From positions 50,130-114,129 of the forward strand of contig CAJTNI010000002.1 of NCBI GenBank assembly GCA_910577945.1: 64,000 nucleotides of DNA. Direction: 5' to 3'. The notes under the pieces are model-generated. The model saw nothing but the letters and a program-made list of their open reading frames with translations. It had not been told where the DNA came from and searched no databases. This stretch comes from an uncultured Christensenella sp. Its GTDB lineage: Bacteria; Bacillota; Clostridia; Christensenellales; Pumilibacteraceae. Positions 25,095 through 33,721 of this stretch are shown here, piece by piece (position 1 is the first letter of the stretch; each line of letters opens with the position of its first letter). The position numbers and the translations under genes were made by a program.

Positions 25095-25424
25095 TTGCTC
25101 GACAAGGCGCACAGACTCAACAAGCACGGGTCGTATTCCTTTGTCTATCGCAACGGCAAGCGTTTGTCCGAACCCGACGTTGTTTTGTTTTTCACACCCG
25201 CGCGGACCGTGCGGGTGGGTTTTTCCGTATCCAACAAAGTGGGCAAGGCGGTAGTGCGCAACAAGGTTAAGCGCAGGCTGCGCGCGGCGGCGGGCTTGAA
25301 GCTGTCGCGGCTCAAAGGGTGTCAGGCGGTCGTTTCCGCCAATCCGTCGGCGGCGGGCAAGGACTACGCCACGCTCGACGGCGAGCTGACAAGGCTTTTC
25401 GAGCGCGCGGGGCTGCTCAAATGA
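25095..25424 (+). CDS. rnpA: Ribonuclease P protein component
   Basis: This 109-residue protein has the RnpA fold signature. An N-terminal LNKHGSYSFVYRNGKR is followed by VRVGFSVSNKVGKAVVRNKVKRRLR, the RNR motif that contacts RNase P RNA and the pre-tRNA leader. It completes the RNase P holoenzyme that matures tRNA 5' ends. The best start is the TTG immediately after the rpmH stop codon. The stop overlaps the yidD start (ATGA). The RNase P RNA gene is not in this window. Confidence 0.95.
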   Translation: MLDKAHRLNKHGSYSFVYRNGKRLSEPDVVLFFTPARTVRVGFSVSNKVGKAVVRNKVKRRLRAAAGLKLSRLKGCQAVVSANPSAAGKDYATLDGELTRLFERAGLLK

Positions 25425-25705
25425 CGCGCCGCGCCAAACGCATCGTTAAGAGCGTTCTCACGTTTCGGTGGGTGTTTTTGGGGCTTGTGTACTTTTACAA
25501 AAAGTGCATATCGCCGCTCACTCCCGACGTGTGCATATATACGCCGAGCTGCTCCACGTACATGGTGGACGCCATAAAAAAATTCGGCGTGATACGGGGA
25601 ATTTTCCTCGGCACAAAGCGGCTGCTGCGCTGCGTGCCCTGGAAGGCGGGCGGGTTCGACCCCGTGCCGGACAACCCCCATGGAGATATGAAATGGCTTT
25701 TCTGA
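25421..25705 (+). CDS. yidD: Membrane protein insertion efficiency factor YidD
   Basis: The 94-residue product reads from the ATG that overlaps the rnpA stop. It has the amphipathic N-terminal helix, YFYKKCISPLTPDVCIYTPSCSTYMVDAI, and the ending RLLRCVPWKAGGFDPVP that defines YidD. YidD is a membrane-associated helper of YidC-dependent insertion. Typical members have P-S-C-S-x-Y, and the cysteines are retained. The last 13 bases overlap the start of yidC in another frame, so the two are translationally linked. Confidence 0.95.
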   Translation: MTRRAKRIVKSVLTFRWVFLGLVYFYKKCISPLTPDVCIYTPSCSTYMVDAIKKFGVIRGIFLGTKRLLRCVPWKAGGFDPVPDNPHGDMKWLF

Positions 25706-27096
25706 ATTCAATCTTAGCGTTTTTCGGCAGTGCGACGGCTATCGCGCCGAGCATAACCGCGCCGGGCAAAATGTGGCATCTTGTAATATTAAAGGTGTTT
25801 TCGTTCGTCGCGGACTACGGCTGGCGTATCGTCGTGTTTACCGTGCTGTTAAAGCTGCTTTTGTCGCCGCTCGATTTCTATCAGCGGTACAAAATGAACA
25901 AGAACCAAAAAATAACCGAGCGCTTAAAGCCGACGATGGAAAAGCTGCAAAAGCAGTACGGCGGCGACAAGCAGGCGTTTTCGCAAAAGCAAATGGAGCT
26001 CAACCGCCGCGAGGGGTACAGCTACTTTTCGTCGTGCTTGCCCATGATTGCCACCTTGGTCATATTCATAACGCTGTGGCTTTCCATGAACACCGTCGCG
26101 CAGTTCATGACGCTAAAACAGTACGCCGAGCTTTACGACGAGTACAACGTTGCGTACAGCCAAGCCGTTACCGAAACGGACGACGCCAAGGCGGTGGAAA
26201 TCGGGCAGGACGTGGTGTTTACCATGTATTACGACGGCATAACCGACGAATACGTGGCGGGCTTGCGCGAAAAGTACGGGCTGTCCGAAAGTTTCGATTT
26301 GGAAAATTCCGATAAGATACAGGCGTCGTTCCTGTGGGTGAAAAACATTTGGGCGCCCGACGTGCCGTGGGGCAACAAAGCCATTTTGTCGTACGACAGC
26401 TTTATCAAGGCGATAGACAAGTACAAAAACTCCGACCGCAACGGGCTGGATTCGGACAAGATAAGCGACCTTATAAACAGTCAGGGCACTTACGAGCGCG
26501 TTATGGCGCGGCTGCTGTCCGACGATTCGCACAGCAAGACCAACGGGTTTTTGATACTGCCTATTTTGGTCGTCGTGTTGTCCGTCGGGTCGCAGCTGCT
26601 CACTATGATGCAGCAAAAGCGCGCGGGACAGGTCAACGCCAAGGGCGGCACGGCTACGAGCATGAAGGTCATGATGTTCATTATGCCCGTGATGATGGCG
26701 GTGTTCGCCATACAGTACGCGTCCATATTTACTCTGTACATGGTTATGAACTCGGCAATGTCGCTCACGCTCAACGCTTTGTTCAGCTTTATAATCAAGG
26801 CGATGGACAAGCGCAAGCGCACCCGTAATTACGGCATTTCCACGGGCAGCGCGCGCACGGTCACTTACAAGAAATCTCCGATTATTCATTACGTAAAGGG
26901 CGCGAACCCCAATGCGGGCGCGCGCGAGGTCGAGCCCGTCGCTCCCGAGGTCGCGGAGACGGCGGACGCCGAAAAGCCCAAGGTCAAAAAGCAAAAGACC
27001 AAGAAACAGCCGAACTCGATGACGGTAGTGCGCAGCGGCAGACCCGACCCCAACGAGCTGTTGAATATGGAAAATCGGACGAACAAGAAAAAATAA
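25693..27096 (+). CDS. yidC: Membrane insertase YidC/OxaA-type
   Basis: The protein has 467 residues from ATG 25693, which has GGAGATA upstream. A longer frame exists but overlaps yidD. The first membrane segment and the amphipathic helix with YGWRIVVFTVLLKLLLSPLDF are typical of YidC, and the conserved hydrophilic-groove arginine lies in this first segment. Later come the coiled-coil KITERLKPTMEKLQKQYGGDKQ and the SSCLPMIATLVIF and FMIPVMMAVFAI-type helices. A roughly 140-residue extracytoplasmic insert between TM2 and TM3 makes it longer than the 260-residue SpoIIIJ/YidC of bacilli. There is no lipobox. The C-terminus is a basic tail. It inserts small membrane proteins, alone or with SecYEG. 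Confidence 0.93.
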   Translation: MAFLNSILAFFGSATAIAPSITAPGKMWHLVILKVFSFVADYGWRIVVFTVLLKLLLSPLDFYQRYKMNKNQKITERLKPTMEKLQKQYGGDKQAFSQKQMELNRREGYSYFSSCLPMIATLVIFITLWLSMNTVAQFMTLKQYAELYDEYNVAYSQAVTETDDAKAVEIGQDVVFTMYYDGITDEYVAGLREKYGLSESFDLENSDKIQASFLWVKNIWAPDVPWGNKAILSYDSFIKAIDKYKNSDRNGLDSDKISDLINSQGTYERVMARLLSDDSHSKTNGFLILPILVVVLSVGSQLLTMMQQKRAGQVNAKGGTATSMKVMMFIMPVMMAVFAIQYASIFTLYMVMNSAMSLTLNALFSFIIKAMDKRKRTRNYGISTGSARTVTYKKSPIIHYVKGANPNAGAREVEPVAPEVAETADAEKPKVKKQKTKKQPNSMTVVRSGRPDPNELLNMENRTNKKK

Positions 27097-27137
27097 GCGA
27101 CTGCGCGGAGCTCCGCACGGCGAAAGGAAGGTAAAAC

Positions 27138-28046
27138 GTGACTATCGAGGTAACCGCCAAAAAGGTGGACGACGCTATCAATCAGGGGCTGGCGCAGCTC
27201 GGCGTAACGCTCGACCGAGTGACCGTCGAGGTCGTCGAGCAAGGCGGATTGTTCCGCAAAGCCAAGGTGCGGCTCACGCTCGACGTCGAGGAAAAGACGG
27301 ACGACGCGAAAAAAACCGCGAAAGCCGAGACGGAGCAAAAGCCCGACAAGCCCGCGAAATCGGACAAGTCGGATAGAGCGGAAAAGCCCGAGAAAGCCGA
27401 AAAGCCCGACGGCGCGGCAAAGCAAAAGTCCGACGCGCCCGCAAAGCAAAGCGCGAAAGCGCCCGCGCAAAAGCCCGACGGCGTAAAGCCCGCGGGCAAA
27501 AAGCAAGCGGTAAAGCCCGCCGCAGAGCGCGCGACAGACGCGCAGGAAAAGCCCGTTTCCAAGCCGCGCGCGTTGCGCGACGAGGACAAGGCGGCTGCGG
27601 CGAAGGCGTTGGAGTTCGTTAAGGGTATCGTAGTTAAAATGGGGTTCGACGACGCGACCGTCGAGGTCGGCGACAACCCCGAAAAGATAAACATTACCGC
27701 GCCGCAGGGCGACGACTCGCTTATTATCGGCAGGCACGGCGAAACGCTGTCCGCATTGGCATACCTTGCCGAGACGGGCGCGCGCGCCGAGAAATGCCAT
27801 ATTAACGTGACGGTCGACTGCAACGGTTACAGAGACCGTCGCGCCGCGTCGCTCACCGCAATGGCGCGCCGCCGCGCCGACGAGTGCGCGACCAAGCGTC
27901 GCCGCATTAAGCTCGAACCGATGGAACGCGCGGACAGGCGCACGATACACAATGCGCTCACCGACGACGACCGCATAACCACGGCGTCCGAGGGCAAAGA
28001 GCCGCACAGATATATCGTGATTTACCCCAAAAACAATCGGGATTAG
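27138..28046 (+). CDS. jag: Jag/KhpB RNA-binding protein
   Basis: This 302-residue protein begins with GTG after AAGGAAGG. Its domains in order are Jag-N (1-52, TIEVTAKKVDDAINQGLAQLG), a long K/A/P/D-rich disordered linker (about 53-150), a KH domain with the GRHG loop at 198-201, and an R3H domain ending RADRRTIHNALTDDDRI. KhpB partners with KhpA to bind many RNAs and influences cell elongation and division. Position directly after yidC is the usual one. The linker is much longer than in Bacillus. The next genes often found here (mnmE, mnmG) are absent, and a repeat element follows. Confidence 0.93.
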   Translation: MTIEVTAKKVDDAINQGLAQLGVTLDRVTVEVVEQGGLFRKAKVRLTLDVEEKTDDAKKTAKAETEQKPDKPAKSDKSDRAEKPEKAEKPDGAAKQKSDAPAKQSAKAPAQKPDGVKPAGKKQAVKPAAERATDAQEKPVSKPRALRDEDKAAAAKALEFVKGIVVKMGFDDATVEVGDNPEKINITAPQGDDSLIIGRHGETLSALAYLAETGARAEKCHINVTVDCNGYRDRRAASLTAMARRRADECATKRRRIKLEPMERADRRTIHNALTDDDRITTASEGKEPHRYIVIYPKNNRD

Positions 28047-28050
28047 TCGG

Positions 28051-28337
28051 CGTCATTTCGCTCGCGCCGTTCGACCATACGGCGTCATTTCGACCGAAGC
28101 GACGAGGAACGAGGCGCGAAGCGGAGAAATCTGTTAACGTAAGGATAGATTTCTCGACTGCGTTCGCTGCGCTCACTCCGCTCGAAATGACAGTGCTATG
28201 GACTTAACCACTCGGTTGTGCGGCAAAAACACCGACAGGGCAAACACACGGCAGTCGCCAAGTCTTTGGCTGTGTCGCAAAGCTGTAAACAAAAACCAAA
28301 GGCAAATCCACTTAACTTATAAGATAACATATATATA
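28051..28337. repeat. Composite dispersed repeat, copy at 28 kb
   Basis: The core at 28084-28191 is an imperfect inverted repeat beginning GTCATTTCGA and ending TCGAAATGAC, with internal GAGAAATCT and AGATTTCTC. A half copy lies at 28051. It is followed at about 28243 by AAACACACGGCAGTCGCCAA, which recurs at 55 kb. No protein is encoded, so a MITE-like or REP-like origin is plausible. The remaining bases up to the next gene hold nothing I recognise. Confidence 0.7.
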
Positions 28338-28913
28338 ATGAAAGCAAAGAAAACCGCGTTGATAATAATGTTTATCGCAGGGCTTGCGCTGTTCGGCGTG
28401 AGCCTTGCGCCGTTTTTCCGCGAGTTTACCGACAAGTTTTGGATAGCGGCGGTCGTGGGCGTCGTGGCGGCGGGGCTTGCGCTTTTCGCGCTGCTGCACA
28501 GACCACGGCGCGGCGGCGTTACGCTCAGCTCCGAGTACAAGCGCAAGGGCGTGCTTATATCGCGGCCCGAGTATAATTTATTGCAAACGTTGCGTCAGAT
28601 TTCGCCGAGCAAGTACGAGGTGCTGCCGCAGGTCGCGCTCGTCAGCGTAATCGACAAAAAGACCAACGCGTCCTATCGCAACGAGCTTTTCCGCGTGTGC
28701 GACTATTGCTTTGTCGACCGCGACACGTTCGAGCCGCTGCTGCTCGTCGAGCTGAACGACAGCTCGCACAAGCGCGAGGACAGACGGCTTCGCGACGAAA
28801 AGGTCGCGGCGATTTGCGAGGACGCGGGACTGCCGCTCGTCACGTTTCGGATGGGCGACGATTTGAGTTATTCCGTCGTTAAAAAGGCGGTCATGCGGGC
28901 GATACTGAAATGA
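28338..28913 (+). CDS. DUF2726-domain membrane protein
   Basis: The protein has 191 residues. Two membrane helices occupy about 5-25 and 36-53, followed by a cytoplasmic DUF2726 domain: LISRPEYNLLQTLRQI, VLPQVALVSVIDKK, RVCDYCFVDRDTFEPLLLVELNDSSH and LPLVTFRMG. DUF2726 resembles a restriction-endonuclease-like fold (note the VELNDSSH strand), and its members are often nuclease- or topoisomerase-associated, but no activity is established. Its stop overlaps the start of the radical SAM gene (ATGA), so they form one transcript. Confidence 0.8.
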   Translation: MKAKKTALIIMFIAGLALFGVSLAPFFREFTDKFWIAAVVGVVAAGLALFALLHRPRRGGVTLSSEYKRKGVLISRPEYNLLQTLRQISPSKYEVLPQVALVSVIDKKTNASYRNELFRVCDYCFVDRDTFEPLLLVELNDSSHKREDRRLRDEKVAAICEDAGLPLVTFRMGDDLSYSVVKKAVMRAILK

Positions 28914-29752
28914 GGTGCTTCGATTGTCCGAGGGGCTGCGGAGCGGAGCGCGACGGCGGCGAGGTCGGGTTTTGCGGCGGCGGCAGGCTTGCGCGCATTG
29001 CCAAAACCGTCGAGCCGTTCACGTACGAAGAACCGTGCTTGGGCACGGTGACCGCCGTGTTTTTCGGCGGGTGCTCGCTCAAATGCTCGTATTGCCAAAA
29101 TATCGCAATCAGTCGAGCCGCCGTCGGCGACGAGTATTCGGACGCGCGGCTCGCCGAGCTGTTCGACGGCGCGGCGTACCCGCTCGACCTCGTGACGCCC
29201 ACGCATTACCTGAGCGCAATCGAGCGCGCGCTCGCGCTTGCCGAAAAGCCGAACCGCATTATTTACAACACGTCGGGGTACGAGACCGCGGACGGAACGC
29301 GGCGCGCGGCGGCGTTTACCGACGTGTTCCTCGCTGATTTCAAGTATGCGGACGGTGCGCTCGCGCAAAGGCTTTCGGGCGCGCCCGATTATTTCGAGAC
29401 CGCGTCGGCGGCATTAAAGATAATGCGCGAGACCGAGGACGAGTGGGCGGATATGCCCGACGGGAAAATATTGACGCGCGGGCTTGTCGTGCGGCACTTG
29501 GTGCTGCCGGGCTGCGTGCAAAATTCGCTGCGCGTACTCGATTATATTGCGAGCGCGCTGGGCACGGACACCGTAATTTCGCTTATGAGCCAATTCACGC
29601 CCAACGGCGAGGGCGAGCCGCGCCGCAAGCTCGGCAAGCTCGAATACAAAGTAGTCAAGGAGCACGCGTTGAAGCTCGGGTTTAAAACGGGGTATTTTCA
29701 GGCGCACGAGTCCGCGTCGGCGGCGTTCACGCCCGATTTTCGCAATTCATAA
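28910..29752 (+). CDS. PflX/COG1313-type radical SAM protein
   Basis: This 280-residue protein begins with an auxiliary cysteine cluster (MRCFDCPRGCGAERDGGEVG, then FCGGG) and has the radical-SAM motif GGCSLKCSYCQN (CxxxCxxC). This is the arrangement of the PflX group (COG1313), related to pyruvate-formate-lyase activating enzymes. The substrate of PflX proteins is unknown. It is not a typical NrdG, which is shorter and lacks the N-terminal cluster, though an anaerobic RNR gene lies close by. It overlaps the DUF2726 gene by four bases. Confidence 0.85.
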   Translation: MRCFDCPRGCGAERDGGEVGFCGGGRLARIAKTVEPFTYEEPCLGTVTAVFFGGCSLKCSYCQNIAISRAAVGDEYSDARLAELFDGAAYPLDLVTPTHYLSAIERALALAEKPNRIIYNTSGYETADGTRRAAAFTDVFLADFKYADGALAQRLSGAPDYFETASAALKIMRETEDEWADMPDGKILTRGLVVRHLVLPGCVQNSLRVLDYIASALGTDTVISLMSQFTPNGEGEPRRKLGKLEYKVVKEHALKLGFKTGYFQAHESASAAFTPDFRNS

Positions 29753-29869
29753 CAGCGGCGCGCCGCGGGCGCGCGTATCGGATTGACAACGCGCGGTCAA
29801 TATGATAATCTAGTGGAAAATTCTCGGCGCGCGTTCGACCGAAGCGCGCAAACGAAAAAGGGGTTGCTT

Positions 29870-30181
29870 ATGAGGGCAGAGGACGAAAGATTGATAGAGC
29901 AAATGTTCGATAATAAACGGCAGTATCAAATACCCGTTTATCAGCGCAATTACGATTGGAAGAAAAACAGCTGTCTCACATTGTTCAACGATATAATCGA
30001 CGCGTACAAAAATTCGCGCTCGCACTTTCTCGGTTCGATTGTTCAGGTTCAGCAGGACGAGGACAACGGAATTAAGCGGTTTATTATAATCGACGGGCAG
30101 CAGCGCATGACCTCGGTAAACGGGGCGGCGACCACAGTCGGACACGCCCGAACGGACTGTTTTCGGCTCTATCGGCGTTAA
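29870..30181 (+). pseudogene. N-terminal fragment of a DUF262 (GmrSD-like) protein
   Basis: The ATG follows AAGGGG. The first about 80 residues match the start of DUF262 proteins: YQIPVYQRNYDWKKN, then HFLGSIVQ and FIIIDGQQRMTS, the DGQQR motif of GmrS-type NTP-utilising type IV restriction enzymes. Right after TS the expected LTxLLLAL helix is replaced by an unrelated 20-residue tail and a stop. Full-length members have 500-700 residues, so this is a truncated remnant. No continuation is visible in the next 270 bases. The A/T-richer codons suggest foreign origin. Confidence 0.75.
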
Positions 30182-30342
30182 ACTCGCTCGCAGCAGCGCC
30201 GAGGCATGACTTTGCTCGTTTGCCTCGATATAGCCTAAAAACAGTCGCGTCGCGCGCATTGACCGCGATTTGCCCGTAAAAACGCGTTCTGCCGCTTTGC
30301 CGCCCCGTATCGACACCCGTCGAAAAATAATATAATTATTTT
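30182..30342. other. Non-coding stretch upstream of nrdD
   Basis: Between the DUF262 fragment and the NrdR-like boxes I see no gene, RNA or terminator. It may be decayed sequence from the insertion or deletion that truncated the DUF262 gene. Confidence 0.4.
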
Positions 30343-30397
30343 TCCATATATTGTGTAATTGTAGAAAAATTATTTTCAAAACCACAATATATTGTGG
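30343..30397 (+). promoter_or_regulatory. Two NrdR-like boxes
   Basis: TTCCATATATTGTGTA (30343-30358) and CCACAATATATTGTGG (about 30382-30397) resemble the 16-bp NrdR box consensus ACACWATATATWGTGT. Their centres are 40 bp apart, close to four helical turns. They sit just upstream of the nrdD promoter, where the NrdR repressor would bind. Confidence 0.7.
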
Positions 30398-30405
30398 TTT
30401 TTTTC

Positions 30406-30434
30406 TTGACAGTGGCGTAATATAGTGCTATAAT
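30406..30434 (+). promoter_or_regulatory. Consensus promoter of nrdD
   Basis: TTGACA at 30406-30411, 17-bp spacer, TATAAT at 30429-30434, nine bases after the second NrdR-like box. Confidence 0.9.
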
Positions 30435-30455
30435 GAGCAAGCTTCGGAGGTTAAC

Positions 30456-32831
30456 ATGTATCAAGTAGTCAAAAGAGACGGAAAACAAACGGCGTTCGAC
30501 ATATCCAAGATAAGTCAAGCCATACGCAAGGCGTTCGACGCGCAGTCAAAGCAGTATAACGACGATATCATCGACCTTATCGCTTTGCGCGTTACGTCCG
30601 ACTTTGCCGACAAGGTAAAGGACGGGCTTGTAGCGGTCGAGGATATTCAGGACAGCGTCGAGCACGTGCTCATTCAGGCGGGGTATGCGGACGTCGCAAA
30701 GGCGTACATTCTCTACCGCAAGCAGCGCGAAAAAATACGCAACATGAAATCCACCATTCTCGATTACAAAGAGCTTGTGGACAGTTACGTAAAAGCGTCC
30801 GATTGGCGCGTTAAAGAGAACTCGACCGTTACGTATTCCGTCGGCGGACTTATTTTGTCCAACTCAGGCGCAATCACCGCCAACTATTGGCTCAGCGAGA
30901 TTTACGACGAGGAAATCGCCGCCGCGCATCGCAACGCGGATATCCATATCCACGATATGTCCATGCTCACGGGCTATTGCGCGGGCTGGTCGTTGCGTCA
31001 GCTCATTCAAGAGGGCTTGGGCGGTATACCCGGCAAAATCAGCTCGTCGCCCGCCAGCCATCTTGCAACGCTGTGCAACCAGATGGTTAACTTCCTCGGC
31101 ATTATGCAAAACGAGTGGGCGGGCGCGCAGGCGTTTTCGTCGTTCGACACTTACCTCGCGCCGTTCGTCAAGGTGGACAACCTCAAATACGGCGAGGTCA
31201 AAAAGTGCATAGAATCGTTTATTTACGGCGTAAACACGCCGTCGCGCTGGGGCACGCAAGCGCCGTTCTCCAATATCACGCTCGATTGGACGTGCCCGCC
31301 CGACCTGGCGGAGCAGCCCGCAATCGTCGGCGGCAAGCCCATGGATTTCAAGTACAAGGACTGCAAGCGCGAAATGGACATGGTCAACAAGGCGTTTATC
31401 GAGATTATGATTGAGGGCGACGCCAACGGCCGCGGTTTCCAATACCCCATACCCACGTATTCGATTACGCGCGATTTCGATTGGACGGAGACCGAGAACA
31501 ACCGCTTGCTGTTCGAGATGGCCGCCAAGTACGGCACGCCGTACTTCTCCAACTATATCAATTCCGATATGGAGCCGTCGGACGTGCGCAGTATGTGCTG
31601 CCGTCTGCGTCTCGACCTGCGCGAGCTGCGCAAAAAGTCGGGCGGGTTCTTCGGCAGCGGCGAGAGCACCGGCTCTATCGGCGTCGTAACGCTCAATATG
31701 CCGCGGCTCGCGTACCTTTCGGAAAACGAGCAAGAATTCTTCACGCGCTTGGATAAGCTCATGGACGTTGCGGCGCGCTCGCTCAAAATCAAGCGCGATA
31801 TCGTAACCAAGCTCATGAACGAGGGGCTTTATCCGTACACCAAACGCTATCTCGGCACGTTCGACAACCATTTCTCCACAATCGGGCTTGTCGGCATGAA
31901 CGAGGCGGGGCTCAACGCCAAGTGGCTCAAAGCCAACCTCACCGACGAACGCGTGCAAAAGTTTGCGCAAAACGTGCTCAACCACATGCGCGAGCGCTTG
32001 GTGATATATCAAGAGAAATACGGCGACCTTTACAACTTGGAGGCGACGCCCGCCGAGTCCACTACCTATCGGCTCGCAAAGCACGACAAGGAGCGTTACC
32101 CCGCGATTATCACCGCCAACGAGAACGGCACGCCGTACTACACCAACAGCTCGCACCTGCCCGTGGGCTATACCGAGGACGTGTTCTCCGCGCTCGACAT
32201 TCAGGACGAGCTGCAAACGCTGTACACGTCGGGCACGGTGTTCCATACGTTCTTGGGCGAAAAGCTGCCCGATTGGAAGGCGGCGGCTAAGCTGGTGCGC
32301 ACGGTCGCGGAAAACTACAAGCTCCCGTACTTTACGCTTTCGCCCACGTACTCCATTTGCCGCAATCACGGCTATATAGCGGGCGAGGTTTACGCCTGCC
32401 CCAAGTGCGGACAAAAGACCGAGGTCAACAGCCGCATAACGGGCTACTACCGTCCCGTTCAGAATTGGAACGACGGCAAGGCGCAGGAGTTTAAGGACCG
32501 CAAGGTTTACAACACCAAAAAGTATTGCACGCCGTCGGCGAGCCACGTGCGCGCGCCCAAGGCGGACGAGCACGGGGACGTGACGGGCGAGCTGCATTAC
32601 GAGCTGTTTACGACGCCCACGTGCCCCAACTGCAAGGTCGCGATACCCATGCTCAAAGACGCGGGGCTGAGCGTCGACGTAATCGACGCGGTTGCCGACC
32701 CCGACAGCGCCAAGCGCTACGGCGTAAAGCAAGCGCCCACGCTGGTCGTCACCAACGGCGACGCTTACGACAAGTATGCTGGCGTCGCAGAGATTAAAAA
32801 GTTTATATCGAAAGGAAATGCCAATGCTTGA
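30456..32831 (+). CDS. nrdD: Anaerobic ribonucleotide reductase NrdD with fused C-terminal redoxin domain
   Basis: This 791-residue protein makes dNTPs from NTPs under anoxia. It has an ATP-cone allosteric domain (about 3-90, MYQVVKRDGKQTAFDISKI), the class III barrel (about 100-620, with GFFGSGESTGSIGVVTLNMPR), a cysteine-containing Zn site (SICRNHGY, CPKCG at 648-652) and the glycyl-radical loop SRITGYYRP with G663. Residues 714-791 are additional. HYELFTTPTCPNCKVAIPML carries CPNC (723-726), and QAPTLVV has the cis-proline of a glutaredoxin/NrdH-like fold. The usual length is about 700-720, so the redoxin is a fusion. The thioredoxin-reductase-like gene overlaps its 3' end. No nrdG lies in the window. 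Confidence 0.93.
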   Translation: MYQVVKRDGKQTAFDISKISQAIRKAFDAQSKQYNDDIIDLIALRVTSDFADKVKDGLVAVEDIQDSVEHVLIQAGYADVAKAYILYRKQREKIRNMKSTILDYKELVDSYVKASDWRVKENSTVTYSVGGLILSNSGAITANYWLSEIYDEEIAAAHRNADIHIHDMSMLTGYCAGWSLRQLIQEGLGGIPGKISSSPASHLATLCNQMVNFLGIMQNEWAGAQAFSSFDTYLAPFVKVDNLKYGEVKKCIESFIYGVNTPSRWGTQAPFSNITLDWTCPPDLAEQPAIVGGKPMDFKYKDCKREMDMVNKAFIEIMIEGDANGRGFQYPIPTYSITRDFDWTETENNRLLFEMAAKYGTPYFSNYINSDMEPSDVRSMCCRLRLDLRELRKKSGGFFGSGESTGSIGVVTLNMPRLAYLSENEQEFFTRLDKLMDVAARSLKIKRDIVTKLMNEGLYPYTKRYLGTFDNHFSTIGLVGMNEAGLNAKWLKANLTDERVQKFAQNVLNHMRERLVIYQEKYGDLYNLEATPAESTTYRLAKHDKERYPAIITANENGTPYYTNSSHLPVGYTEDVFSALDIQDELQTLYTSGTVFHTFLGEKLPDWKAAAKLVRTVAENYKLPYFTLSPTYSICRNHGYIAGEVYACPKCGQKTEVNSRITGYYRPVQNWNDGKAQEFKDRKVYNTKKYCTPSASHVRAPKADEHGDVTGELHYELFTTPTCPNCKVAIPMLKDAGLSVDVIDAVADPDSAKRYGVKQAPTLVVTNGDAYDKYAGVAEIKKFISKGNANA

Positions 32832-33717
32832 TTTTATTATCATCGGCGGCGGAACGGCGGGACTGAGTGCCGCCGTTTACGCTTGTAGGGCGAATAAAAA
32901 AACGCTCGTGCTCGAACGCGAGGCGTTCGGCGGTCAGATAGTGGACGCGCCGCTCGTCGAGAATTACCCGGGCATAAAGAATATTTCGGGCGCGCAGCTC
33001 GCGTCCGACCTGTTCGACCAAGCCGAGAGCGCGGGCGCGAGCTTTAAGTGCGAAACGGTTACGAGCGTGGTAGCGGGCGAAAAGTCGGTCGCGGTCACGA
33101 CGGACGAGGGCAAGTACGAGGCAAAGGCGGTAATAATCGCCGCGGGGTGCGAGCACCGTCGGCTTGGGCTGAGCCGCGAGGAGACGCTTATCGGCGCGGG
33201 CGTCAGCTATTGCGCGCTCTGCGACGGCGCGTTCTTTAAGGATAAGACGGTCGCGGTAGTGGGCGGCGGCAACGCCGCATTCACCGACGCGCTGTATCTT
33301 GCGAGCGTGGCGAAGCTCGTGTATATAGTGCACAGGCGCGACGGGTTCCGCGCCGAGCAGGCGCTTATCGACCGCGCCGCCGAGCTGAATACGATTAGGT
33401 TCGTAAAGAACGCGGTCGTTAAAGAGCTTATCGGCGATAGCGAGCTTACCGCAATCAAGCTCGGCACGGAGAGCGGCAGCGAGAAAACAATCGACGTGGA
33501 CGGATTGTTTGTGGCGATTGGGCAGCAGCCCGACAACGGCGCGTTCGGCGTCGCGCTCGACGACGCGGGGTATATTCTCGCCGACGAGCAGTGCCGCACG
33601 AGCGTCAAGCGCGTGTACGCGGCGGGCGATTGCAGACAAAAGACGGTGCGCCAGCTCGCCACGGCGGCGGCGGACGGCGCGATTGCGGTTTCCGTCGCGC
33701 TCAAAGAGTGGTTTTGA
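32824..33717 (+). CDS. Thioredoxin-reductase-like flavoprotein
   Basis: The protein has 297 residues from the ATG at 32824, which overlaps the nrdD stop by eight bases and has AAAGGA seven bases upstream. The FAD site IIIGGGTAGLSAAVYACRA, redox pair C130-A-L-C133 (CALCDG), NAD(P)H site VAVVGGGNAAFTDALYL and final YAAGDCR are typical of low-Mr thioredoxin reductases. The tight overlap suggests it reduces the redoxin domain fused to NrdD, feeding electrons into ribonucleotide reduction. This is inference from linkage. It may also serve free thioredoxins. Confidence 0.92.
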   Translation: MLDFIIIGGGTAGLSAAVYACRANKKTLVLEREAFGGQIVDAPLVENYPGIKNISGAQLASDLFDQAESAGASFKCETVTSVVAGEKSVAVTTDEGKYEAKAVIIAAGCEHRRLGLSREETLIGAGVSYCALCDGAFFKDKTVAVVGGGNAAFTDALYLASVAKLVYIVHRRDGFRAEQALIDRAAELNTIRFVKNAVVKELIGDSELTAIKLGTESGSEKTIDVDGLFVAIGQQPDNGAFGVALDDAGYILADEQCRTSVKRVYAAGDCRQKTVRQLATAAADGAIAVSVALKEWF

Positions 33718-33721
33718 TTTA

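Noticed and set aside
28910..29752. NrdG activase for the nearby NrdD
   Set aside because: The extra N-terminal cysteine cluster and length match PflX/COG1313 rather than NrdG.
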